Positions 46,178 to 55,592 of a stretch of 64,000 bases of DNA are shown here, one piece after another. Position 1 is the first letter of the stretch. Every line of letters starts with the position of its first letter. Source of the stretch: Phragmites australis (taxonomy: Eukaryota; Streptophyta; Magnoliopsida; Poales; Poaceae). The stretch is taken from positions 8,439,501 through 8,503,500 of the forward strand of contig NC_084938.1 in NCBI RefSeq assembly GCF_958298935.1. Reading direction: 5' to 3'. The position numbers and the translations under genes were made by a program. Below the pieces are notes generated by a model. That model was not told where the DNA came from and made no database searches. It worked only from the letters and a program-made list of their open reading frames with translations.

Positions 46178-46985
46178 TGTTACTCCTTGTTTTTTCACCT
46201 CTGCGTCTTTCTATCGTTCAGCCCGTGTGCTTTTCCTAGGCGACCATAGCCCCGTATTTATAGGGTCGTGCGTAGTTTAGTGTACAAGTTACCATAATGT
46301 ACAAATATCTGGGACCTGACCGAATTACTAGGCCTTATCCCAGATAACTACTTTCTACCCTATTTGGGAAACAAATATCTACCGTGGTAACTATCGTGGT
46401 GCCTACCCCATGAAGTGCGGCGAGTCAGTCACCAATTGCGGCCCGGCGCCGCACTGTCAGGGGTGTCAGGATAGCCTCCATTACGCCAGAGTGTCAGAGC
46501 GGCGTCCACCAGCCTAGGCGTTTAATGCCGGTAACTTCCTTACAGGCAAAGCATGACCGGTGCTCCCCTTTCGGTAGATCTTTCCTAAGTCATACTGACT
46601 CACCTTGTATCCTCCGGGAAGCCAGCCCGAGAAGCTAGAGACAGGGGCCTCGGGAGGCATGGCTCCGGGAGGTGAAGATTTCGGGAGGCAGGAGTCCGAA
46701 AGGCCGGGGCTTCAGGAGGCCGAGGCTTCAGGAGACCGAGGCTTCGGGAGACCGAGGTCTCGGGGGTTCGGACTTCGGGAGGCCGGGTTTTGGGAGGCTG
46801 AGCCTTTGGGAGGCCGGGCCGGTTAAGTCAAGGGAAGGCTTCGTAGGTACGAAGATGTAATGCGAAGGAACCCGATGACTTCAGAAGTCGAGCCTTTAGC
46901 TGAGGGTCTGGAGATCAAGGCTCTGAAGGGACCTGGATAGTAATCTTCAACCAATATCCTCAGGCTGGTTTATATTCCCCCAACA
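46178..46985 (-). repeat. LTR of a Tat-like gypsy element, minus strand
   Basis: On the minus strand the segment starts TGTTGGGGGAATATAAACC at 46985 and ends GGAGTAACA at 46178, giving inverted TGTT...AACA ends. Just before it lies a polypurine-like GAGGGGGTAC. A TATA box, TATAAATA, lies on the minus strand at 46255-46262. A run of GGGAGGC/TTCGGGAGGCC words fills 46615-46830. The design equals that of the LTR at 54499-55151. The 5' partner was not found in the window. Confidence 0.6.
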
Positions 46986-47640
46986 GTACCCCCTCATTCT
47001 CGGGCCCCGATGCTTCGGAGGAGGGAGAGGATGTAGAGGAAAACCAACCCCAGCCTGGTATAGTATCAAGGATGCCCGATGGAAATTCCCTGTCCTTAAG
47101 AAATTTTTTCGTTGGGAACCATGGGTGTCGATGGCGAGGCCCAAGGCTGATAGCGTACTAGTGGTGGCGATCTGCTTCGGAGCTTGTTGGAGTTGGCATG
47201 CGTGGTGTCGGTACCCTGGGTCAGAGGGGCATTGATGGATGTGGTATACTCCGGGGTCCGTGCCGAGGCCAATACAGGTTATCTGGATTCCTTCGGTATG
47301 GTTTTTCCTGCCTTTTGAGGTCACCAGAGTAGAGGTTACGTGTAGGATTGGGGGACCCTACACGTTTGCCTAGCAAGATGAGACGTGCCATTGCCACGTT
47401 CTGACTGGACAATGCAGGGGGTCATTTAGGGTCTTGTGCCCACGCCCTTGTCACGCGCCGAAAGGATTCTGGGTTATTAATGCGACGGGACGTCCGTGCG
47501 AGAAAATAAGGCATTCATTGTGGAACGCTGCCATGTGCTGGCGGAACGATCGGGGCATGGCCACGGTCCCCTTAGGCATTCAATGGGGGACACCGCGGTG
47601 TTGGTTCCGCTTCATCTTCTGAGCTTACATGGCTGCTTGA
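46986..47640. other. Internal DNA of the Tat-like element next to its LTR
   Basis: GC-rich DNA between the polypurine tract and the plus-strand promoter at 47647. Open stretches on the minus strand (46947-47412) have no recognised motif. Its role is probably the 3' untranslated part of the element on the minus strand. Confidence 0.35.
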
Positions 47641-47646
47641 CCCGGG

Positions 47647-47653
47647 TATAAAG
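47647..47653 (+). promoter_or_regulatory. TATA box for the plus-strand ORF at 47716
   Basis: GGGTATAAAG lies about 69 bases before the ATG at 47716, a normal promoter-to-ATG distance for a short leader. It points against the direction of the element's own LTR, whose TATA box is on the minus strand at 46255. Confidence 0.55.
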
Positions 47654-47715
47654 TTGGGGTCACCCGACTGGATTCTCCACAACCCTAGGAGTGAATAGTT
47701 AACCTTGTCTCGAGT

Positions 47716-48153
47716 ATGGCATCGTCTTCCTCATTATCCTCTTCAGAGATGTCGATGATCTCGATGGCTTCTTTGGGAGTTGGACCATTTCGGTCATCGG
47801 TAGAGGCACCGGTGGCCACGTTGCTTCCATCTCTGCAGGGGAGGCGGCTGCATGCTGCTCCAGCCCGACCCTTGGCTTGGGAGGCCATGCCCATCGAGAT
47901 CATCGATATCTCCGATGACGATGAGGAGATTGACTGGGATCTCCTGCGGAGGGAGAGCGAACAAGCGTTTGTGGAGATGAAGACGAAGGAGGAGGCCGTG
48001 AAGACGAGAGAGAAGGTCGTACCGGTGACCTCCTCGAACTCTTCTTCATCCTCCGACAGCTCGGGAGCCAGCTACTGTATCAGCTTCCGCAGCGGCAGGC
48101 CGCAGATGAGGTGCATACGTCGTCCCATGCATGACCCTTGTCGGGACCCGTAG
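47716..48153 (+). CDS. Plus-strand ORF, 145 residues, antisense to a Tat-like element
   Basis: The protein begins MASSSSLSSSE, contains PIEIIDISDDDEEIDWD near residues 59-75, and has a Ser-rich segment (SSNSSSSSDSSG) before a basic end. No enzymatic domain is visible. An acidic motif preceded by IIDIS resembles a SUMO-interacting or acidic activation patch, which is only a suggestion. It is preceded by a TATA box and followed by an AT-rich tail with possible poly(A) signals (48240-48375). The place, directly inside the 3' LTR of a minus-strand Tat-like element, equals that of the antisense ORF at 55.6 kb, so I infer a small or truncated member of that class. The same IIDIS motif is also coded on the other strand at 47730-47780. 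Confidence 0.5.
   Translation: MASSSSLSSSEMSMISMASLGVGPFRSSVEAPVATLLPSLQGRRLHAAPARPLAWEAMPIEIIDISDDDEEIDWDLLRRESEQAFVEMKTKEEAVKTREKVVPVTSSNSSSSSDSSGASYCISFRSGRPQMRCIRRPMHDPCRDP
47728..47926. repeat. Inverted repeat coding the same acidic motif on both strands
   Basis: The plus strand at 47887-47926 and the minus strand at 47728-47770 share ATCGAGATCATCGA(T/C)ATCTC, arms of about 35 bases. Both are read as IEIIDIS followed by acidic residues. The loop is about 115 bases. Confidence 0.75.
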
Positions 48154-49466
48154 GAGGTGAAGGCGGTCTCCTGGAGAGAGTTCTTGGTGAAGTTGTGAGG
48201 CATCCATGTCTCACGGTCGACCATGGCCTCGCTGTGGGCCCATGGCTTGACTTAATCACCTTATACTCTTTCTCACCCTATTTTGCTCTATCGAGGTCTA
48301 CCTTCTTCGTAGCAATTTCTGTACTGTCACTTTTGTATGTGTCTTCTGGATGTACTAGTTGTTTAATAATATAATATGGACCTTTGGGGACGGGCGTGTC
48401 TCTTTCTGTATCGGAGTACAAGGGGATCTTTCGAACGGATGACCGTATGTGTGTGTGCCTTTGTGCCTTCGAGCCGCGCTTCTTCGTCCCCTTCGTAGGT
48501 GATGGCTAGTTTTTCGGATGACCAATGTACCGAGCCTTCGTATAGATCATTGCCGGTTTTGTTGCTTCTGGGGAAAAGGTGGCCTCGGGAATCTGGTGGT
48601 GGTAGATACGTAGGGCAACTAAGGAGGGCCGGGTGAAGTAGTGGCAACCTTGTCGTTCCTGGTTATTGCGTACTCCTCGGGCTCGGCACTGGTAGGGCCC
48701 TCTTCCAAATCTGTTCCAGATTTTCAACTCAGCGAGGTCCATCTGGAACCTTTGGAGACAAGCTCTAGAGGTGGTCCTTGACCCTTTGGGTTCCTTAGCC
48801 ACTGCCTAGCTTCGGGTAACCTATAGGATTCTATGTCATCGTTAGTTTCAGGGTGTTATGTAGTAGTACTCCGTGTTACTGTTTTACGTGTACTCCATGC
48901 TAGTATTTATATTATCAGTCATATCATGTTGGATGTTAATGTCGGATCTTTATTATTAGCCATGTTTTTATTAACTGTGTTCTGTATCGATACCAAGGAA
49001 GACCATTGTGTGGTCATATCCCCTTTCAGATTGTTCACTTGCAACTTTCAAAATAAAAAGCCTTCGCATAAAGAAACCCTACTACTATAACACTTGCAAA
49101 TACAATAAAATGTTACATGACGGGGTATATTGCCTTACGTACTATAGCAACAGATAGGCAATAAATGCTTACGATGACTCTTATAAGTGATGTACTTTAC
49201 TTTCTTCAATAAAATGGCTGGGATTTATCATTTCTATCAATACGTTTTTTTCTAAGCCCAATGATTTCATTGGATTCCCTGCCTTACATGCAGAGGCAAT
49301 AATATCTACTTGCTGAACATTTACAGAATGAAATAACCACACCAAGCAACAACTTTCTCAGGGAATCTCTACTAAGCATCAATGCCACAACTTTTCCAGC
49401 TTTCACAGAGAATTCTATGCTCCAGCCCATAGCCAAGGCCGTGCACTCAGTCCATGCACAAGCCCC
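48154..49466. other. Tail of the Tat-like region and unassigned DNA
   Basis: The first 220 bases fit a 3' UTR of the ORF ending at 48153. After about 48375 GC-rich DNA with short minus-strand open stretches (48363-48802) follows without a clear motif. The 49284-49469 minus-strand stretch reads somewhat like a fragment of the plant non-LTR RNase H-like domain, but the match is weak. From 48830 to 49280 I see nothing. Confidence 0.3.
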
Positions 49467-49527
49467 CATCTATTATAAATAACCTCACCCTTATCTCCAT
49501 CTATTATAAATAACCTCACCCTTATCT
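49467..49527 (+). promoter_or_regulatory. Duplicated TATA segment before the 49528 ORF
   Basis: CCATCTATTATAAATAACCT and the following CACCCTTATCT occur twice in tandem, each with TATAAATA. The second copy ends directly before the ATG at 49528, too close for it to be the TATA of a transcript starting with that ATG. The first is about 50 bases upstream. Confidence 0.55.
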
Positions 49528-50154
49528 ATGGATAGGCCACTCCTTCCTCAGCTCTCTCAACTACAATATCTTTCTCAGCTCCACCAAGCCCACCCAAGAA
49601 ACATTGGAGGATTTTTATCCCCCAGGGGGTCAAACCATCGATGTGCTTCTGTGGCGACCCTTGTAGGCTTCGCGAGTCTCAGGACATATCCTACATATAT
49701 GACCTACGCTTCTTCATGTGTACCAACTACCAGTACGACAAGCCTCGACATGGACCGTATGAGTACCCACTGGTATAGCGACATAGATCACTCATGTGGT
49801 ACTTTCCATATAATTTCATGCACTCTCTTACTAATCTCCCCTCTTGTTTCTTTTGTTCAATCTTCTCCACCTATCTACGACTTCATGCAATGGCTCGACA
49901 TGGAGCAAAATGAGGACCAGAAGCGGTGGGTGGACATGGAGATGCAGTGGAGGAGGGAAGCTTACCAACGCCGCGAGTACGAGCGACAACAGAAGGAACT
50001 ACGGATGAAACGGTAGGACGGGGAGCGCATCAGGAACGCCATGAAGGAGCGTGTCATGGCTCAAACACGTGAAGTAGAGAGGGAAAGGAAGTGGGAGTGG
50101 GTCCATCGCACTAAGACGGGGGGCCGATGCTCTAAGAAAGGGCAAATATCCTAG
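49528..50154 (+). CDS. Hypothetical ORF with charged C-terminal helix, unassigned
   Basis: An open frame of 162 codons ends at 50016 and continues in the same frame past a TAG for about 45 more codons. The N-terminal part is Gln/Leu-rich (LPQLSQLQYLSQLHQ). The C-terminal part is a charged coiled-coil-like helix (MQWLDMEQNEDQKRWVDMEM, then YERQQKELRMKR). A different frame in the first half reads FYPPGGQTIDVLLW, so a frameshift may have occurred. I recognise no family. The helix recalls the tails of small proteins in grass transposons or DNA-binding proteins. It could be a decayed transposon gene rather than a host gene. Confidence 0.3.
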
Positions 50155-50555
50155 GCGCACTCAGTAGAGAGCATCTATTGTACTATGACCTATTTCTATT
50201 ACCTAAGGCATGTTAGGTTTAGTAGCGGCACGCTATTAGGTTAGTCTTTAGGCGTACTATAGATGCCAACGTTTGTTGTCATCTCTTTACGGTTATGGTT
50301 CATTCGCACAGCGATGAAAAACCTCATGTTCCATATAATGTTTATCAGCGTATGTAAACTTCGTGTCATGTTATATGATATTTGTGTTTCATAACTACTA
50401 TTATTCGACAAATTAGATTTTGTATTCTCACAACGTCACTTCATACAAAAAATTCCACACACTTTACACTAACTAAATAAAAAAATTGAGAAAATTAATA
50501 TGCAATATTTTTCAATTTACCGAATACAAATTCTATTAAAAAAAACTAATTATAC
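50155..50555. other. AT-rich tail after the hypothetical ORF
   Basis: AT-rich DNA that may serve as a 3' UTR for the previous ORF. Nothing else is seen. Confidence 0.3.
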
Positions 50556-50770
50556 GAAGGTATGGCCTGTTGAACGGGTGAGAGGAAGGTTCCGCCTGTT
50601 CAGCGAGCGAGAACAAGGTTTCTCCCGCTGAACGGACGAGACCTTCCTCTCCCCGATTTTTAATTGTGCTGCCAGGCAGGGCCCACAAGGTGTCGCCTGT
50701 TCAACGGATGAGACTATGTTGTCGCCCGTTGAACGGACGATGGTAGGATAGACTTCATTATTTTTGAAAC
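50556..50770. repeat. Short palindrome-rich repeat (CCGTTGAACGG type)
   Basis: Five variants of (C)CTGTTGAACGGGTGAG, CCTGTTCAGCGAGCGAG, CCGCTGAACGGACGAG, CCTGTTCAACGGATGAG and CCCGTTGAACGGACGA occur within 190 bases, alternating orientation. A CTTCATTATTTTTGAAACG segment is duplicated just after (50753 and 50782). No coding content is seen. Confidence 0.7.
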
Positions 50771-50819
50771 GAGCATACTTCATTATTTTTGAAACGGATA
50801 TGTAATCTTAAAAAATTTG

Positions 50820-52020
50820 GAAACAAAATATATAAAAAAATTTGGGGCCGTCCCTAGCTCGAGAGCAAAGGTAGGTCACTCCTGTGGAGTCCAAGCCTAG
50901 GCATAGAATTCATCCCCTCACCATTCCTGGTCGTCCCTGCCTCTCCCTCTCCCTCTGGATGCCATTCTCTGGCCATTTTCCTCGCTAGATACCCTCCCTG
51001 GCTGCCCTCTCCCTGCAGCAAACCCTACACGGCTATTCCCCAAGGATTGGATGGGAGGATCGGCACACGGGGATATGAGGATCAGTTTGGGTTGATGGAG
51101 GGGAGATGATCTTGGAGGGCCATGGACCCTGCTGGTAATTGAGATAGGTAAGGATCTCTATTGTGGTGTCTGTTGTCCCTAAGGTGACAGAACCTCTAGA
51201 TCAATTACTGAAGGTTGTAATTGGGCATGTTTAGGGTTCGATCAGGTTTAGAACTATTTCTTGTGCTAGCGTTTTGAGGGATCTAGGTGTATTTCCCAGC
51301 CTCATGGTGAATACAAAAGTTGTAGGGTATTCTGTAAGCCTTCCACGAAGTTTTTGAACATGAGTTTCGGGTGAACGGTTTGGGAGACATGCTATCAGGA
51401 AGGGGCACTGTGCAGAATGTTCAAGCTTTTGATAGCAGTTATAGTATTATGAATTTTAGTGTCTACTAGTGGCCGAATTAAAATATTTCTATAACTAGTA
51501 GGTTGTAGGAAATTTTGTTTAGTGTTCATACTTGTTTTATTTGTAGATTTTGGATCTGCATAAAAATAGTTACGAAATTATGAACTCTGCTGTTCTGTTT
51601 GGGACAGAACGTCGTTCGCGTTTAGGACAGGGGCTTAACGATTGATTTTGGCCTGGTGGTAAAGGAAGAGAAGTTAAGAAATTTTGTTTAGATCCTGGTA
51701 GTGCAGGTTGTTTTGGTCCTATATTCATGTATGAACTCTTTACTTGTTTGTTGGGACAGCTGGGTAGTATAATAAGTGTGGTATGTGCCGTGTTTGAGTG
51801 TTTTTTTTTACTGTTAATCAGGAGGTGGTGTGAACCTGGGGGCTGAATCCTGTAGCCATTGTTCCACTTCACGTGGTTGAAAGGCAAGTATATGGTTAAG
51901 TGGTAAACATGGAGGCAGCCATGTTTAATGATTTAGTTTCAAACCTGCTATGTTTCGTATGAAAAGTGTTTCACTTGTTATTTCTGTGAAAAGATTACTC
52001 AATTATGTTTATTGATATTT
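50820..52020 (+). repeat. Gypsy-type LTR remnant, first part
   Basis: GC-rich then AT-rich non-coding DNA of the sort found in long gypsy LTRs, with a CTCCCTGG/CTCCCTCTCC-rich block at 50935-51010. It is interrupted at 52020 by a CACTA insertion and resumes at 53124. A start of the TGTAAC type was not found, so its 5' end is missing or unrecognised. Confidence 0.35.
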
Positions 52021-53123
52021 CACTACATGAAAAATGGGCAAAAGTGATAGGTCATAACCGTCATGGGTCACACCCGTCACCTCGAACGCGTCACTGATGA
52101 CATGTAATAAGTGACGGGTCACAATTATGATCCGTCACTTATGACTGATATACGATTTTCACGTTTTTTGACGCGAAAAAAAAATCAAAAAAAAATATTT
52201 TTCTCTCAAACCAATCCAACTCAGGTTTATCACCACTCACCACGTGTCTCTATCTATTTTTCAGTCTGTTTTTAGAATGTGCATTCCGTGGAAATCGAAC
52301 TCGCGATGGCTCTTCGCGCGCGTAGCTGCCTAACCACCTCAACCTCGCGTGCATCCTGAAGGGACTCAGATAAAATATTATTTTAACTATTTTGTCGAGG
52401 GTCATAAGTGATGGGTCACAGTTATGACCCGTCACCAATGTTAATTTTACAATAGATATAAAAACCAGTTGACTCATAGTGTCTTCGGTTAAATAGTCAT
52501 AATTTTTGCATATGAACTTCAATTTTGACGTTTTTTTTGACTCTAAGGACATTTACAGAAAAAGTTACATCCGTTTCTTCTTGACTTTGTCAGGTTCGGT
52601 GAGTTTTTCGAGGCCTAAAACCGCTTGGAAGATTGAGTTCTCGCCTCCGGAAGTTTCTGCACTATTTTCAGAACAAGCGTTTGTGTCCATAGCCGTTACC
52701 CCTTATATCAAACTTGAGAATATACAATGGTTCATATTCTAGTGCTCTGAAGTGAGAAAAATAAGAGAAAAATAAAATAAAAATAATTTTTTTTGCAATG
52801 TTTGGATCATTTTCTGTATTTCTGAATAACATCATTAGTGACGGATCATAACTTGATCCGTCACTTATGACAGGCATATGAGACCCGTCACTGATGAGTT
52901 AGTCATTGGTGACGGGTCAAAACTTGACCCTTCACCAATGACTGGCCTACAATGACCTGTGAATGATGAGTCGTCATTGGTGATGGGTCAAGTTTTCACC
53001 CGTCACTAATGACTGGTATTAGTGATGGGTCACAACTACGACCCGTCACTTTTATCATAAGTGACAGATCATATTACGACCCGTTACTTATATAGTGTCT
53101 CCTTTGTCTGTTTTCACGTAGTG
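52021..53123. mobile_element. Non-autonomous CACTA element, 1.1 kb
   Basis: Ends are CACTACATGAAAA at 52021 and TTTTCACGTAGTG at 53123, with 12 of 13 bases matching as inverted repeats. A 3-bp duplicate TTT flanks both sides (52018-52020 and 53124-53126). Both subterminal regions are filled with GTGACGGGTCA-type motifs in both orientations, for example GTGACGGGTCACAATTATGA near 52112 and ATGACCCGTCACCAATG near 52424. No transposase is coded; the ORFs at 52250-52877 are chance. It should depend on a CACTA family other than the 9.4-kb one, since the motifs differ. Confidence 0.85.
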
Positions 53124-53813
53124 TTTGACTAAACTGTTGCATCATGACTTGCATTGCATACATGGAAGTCCTGCCTTGTTTCGCATCTTCGGATGGCGGC
53201 AAGGTATAGGCACATCCAGGGTTAGGCCTAGAGGTATGACCTACCTCGGTATGGGCCCCCACGGAAGGGATGGTGGGCTTGAGGGTATACATTGATAGGT
53301 GTACCCTCTACTATACCAGTACAAGCTTGATAAAGGATGCATGCATACGCATTTGCATTTTCGTATTAAGAATTAGAGGAACATGTTTATGTTGTTATGC
53401 AAGTTATACATTGCTATCTCCTATACTTGCTGAGTCTTGGATTCACCGTTGTTTCTAATGCATAAGTACATGATGACACAACATAGGGGCAATGGGAATA
53501 ACACCACACTATACATCACTTATTCTCTTAATAATATATACTTTACAACACCGAAGGATCGCCATTCACATAGTGTTCTGTTTCAATCTCCTATGTAATA
53601 GGTTTTGAAGTACATTCGTTTCCTTGTACTCACTAGTTACGTGACAAATTGGTTTGCGGGTTCCTTATGCTCTAGGATTCAAATATTTTAATTTCCTTGG
53701 TTATTGTCGTAGAAGATGCTATGTTGCCGATAGTCTTACAATATTGGTTTAAAGTTGGAGCGTTTTGATCAGTGGTAAGTCTCCGTATCCTTTTGTTGAG
53801 TTGGGATGTTACA
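53124..53813 (+). repeat. Gypsy-type LTR remnant, second part
   Basis: Non-coding DNA ends GTTGGGATGTTACA at 53813, the usual end of TGTAAC...GTTACA gypsy LTRs on the plus strand. No primer-binding site follows, so the remnant abuts copia gag debris at a truncation or earlier insertion point. Confidence 0.5.
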
Positions 53814-54498
53814 AAGTCTCCAAATCCTCCTGAGTCCATCGGGCTCTAAGCCACCTTTGTAACCCAAATCTCCTTGGAGCTACTCATATTGGTAATAATG
53901 TCCTTAGACACTCAAATGGTTTGATTGCTTCCGCTATCTTGCATGCCAACCTTATAGGCCATCACCTTGTCATCTTTCTTCTTCTTGAGAAGATAATGGG
54001 GGCCATTTGCTTGTATTGATTGGACTTATGACCTTCTTTGTGGCAAAGACAGCAAGTCACATTTGCTTCCTCCATAAGCTTTTTCTCGATGGACCTTTTC
54101 CTTGTTTGAGCCAATTCCATAATCTGCTGGCTCAAGCTCATGCCCATATCCACCAATATCTTGAGGAGGTTTGACATTGCTTGCTTCATTTTTTATAAGT
54201 CATTTTTGGCCTTCTCTACTTCTTACTTAAGCCCATTGTTCTCACTTGCAAAGTTAGTCTCAACAACAATATTTTTATTGTAAGTAGATGAGAATGATAT
54301 ATCAATTAAATCATCATAAGAAGTAGAAGCATCTGTTTTAGATTTAACAATAAAAATAGAAATGGGTGGCTTCTTGGAGGTCTTAGATTGTTGCTCACAA
54401 TCCTTAAATTTTGCACTAAGTTATTCACGCTCCTTGTTAAGCAAATTATATTTGCTAACTAATTCTTCATAATTAGCAACAAATGGAACATGAGTTTT
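53814..54498 (-). pseudogene. Ty1/copia gag fragment with zinc knuckle
   Basis: The minus-strand stretch 53962-54189 contains MSLSQQIMELAQTRKRSIEK and a zinc-knuckle remnant CCLCHKEGHKSNQYK, where the last Cys is Tyr. This resembles SIRE/Maximus copia gag (CxxCxxxGHxxxxC). Upstream on the minus strand (54200-54498) the DNA continues the gag helices with stops. The fragment is cut at 54498 by the Tat LTR and probably resumes beyond the right end of the window. Confidence 0.6.
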
Positions 54499-55151
54499 GT
54501 TGGTTACGAAGTCACCAAACCAGGGGGAGCCTTTGGCCCAGGGAGAGAAATAGCTGAAGGCGGCGAGATGTAACACGTGTTTATGGGGAGATGAGTAAAC
54601 TATTTTTTCTCTATCCCATCAGTTATAGTGTCACCCTATTTATAGCCCGTAATCAACAACTTCATGCCATAATTTACAGCGTTACCCCTCTAACTGTCAC
54701 ATTCTCGGTATATTCGGGGGTATTTTTGTACCACAGAGTATATTTGCACATTTACAATTATACCCTAGACCGCTACACGGGCTTCGACGGACGCGCGCCT
54801 TCACCCGAGTCCCCATAAGGCCAGCTGCACACGGGCCCTATGGGCACCTTCGACCATCCTCAACGCTACGTCCTGAGTCACCCTTCATCTCCACCCGAAG
54901 TCCCGCCAGAGGCTTCGCCTGCACTGATAATTGGCGCTGCGGGTCGACCTTCGGTCTCCATGCGAAGGTCCGCCAGAGGCTTCGCTTGCACTGATACTTG
55001 GCACCACGGGTCAACCTTCGGTCTCCATGCGAAGGCCCTCCAGATGCTTCGCCCGCGCTCCTTGAAACACAACTGTATTATTCATCATTAAACAGCCACC
55101 AGCGGACTTCACCTCAGGATCCGAAGGGGCACGTAAGTTCATTCCCCAACA
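54499..55151 (-). repeat. 3' LTR of the Tat element (653 bp)
   Basis: On the minus strand the LTR runs TGTTGGGGAATGAAC (55151) to GTAACCAACA (54499), with inverted TGTTGG/CCAACA ends. Repeats of a TTCGCCTGCACTGATA-like and CCTTCGGTCTCCATGCGAAG unit lie at 54905-55045. The flanking bases 54494-54498 (GTTTT) would be the target duplicate, whose partner lies outside the window. Confidence 0.75.
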
Positions 55152-55164
55152 GTAGCCTCCTACA
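55152..55164 (-). other. Polypurine tract of the Tat element
   Basis: The minus strand reads GTAGGAGGCTAC directly before TGTTGGGG, the expected place and make-up for this lineage. Confidence 0.6.
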
Positions 55165-55481
55165 AGTAAGGTTCATCTTCGATGGGCCGAACCTGTGAAT
55201 AAATAATATAGCTGAACGCCATGCCCTTCGACCCGTCGAAGACCTCTAGGGGCTCATTTTACCTTTTAGTAGATAGCCGCCTCATGTTCATCATCCTTTT
55301 TCTTTTTTTAAATTTTTAACTAATTTTTTATATATGCGAGGATATGACCATTATGCCTCCAAACAATGATCAGGGCTCGATGATGCTAAGTGTCCTTATC
55401 TCAAGTCGAATCGTCTTTTATGGCAACAGTTCAATTTCCAATGTGCCTCATTTCAACCGCCGTTAACACTCTTTTTCACCA

Positions 55482-55490
55482 CTATAAAAG
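55482..55490 (+). promoter_or_regulatory. TATA box of the plus-strand extra ORF
   Basis: CTATAAAAG lies about 110 bases before the ATG at 55593, in AT-rich DNA inside the Tat element. It points on the plus strand, against the direction of the element's LTR, and would drive the antisense ORF. Confidence 0.6.
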
Positions 55491-55592
55491 TGCTCCACCA
55501 GTCGCTTCAATTTTCACTGCTTGAATCTGCTAAAGCTGCAGCTCCCGTACAAAGACCCTCGCAGTCACACTTCTTTCCAAAGCCTAGTGAGA

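Noticed and set aside
49284..49469. LINE-type RNase H fragment on the minus strand
   Set aside because: Only a faint resemblance; catalytic residues cannot be aligned with confidence.
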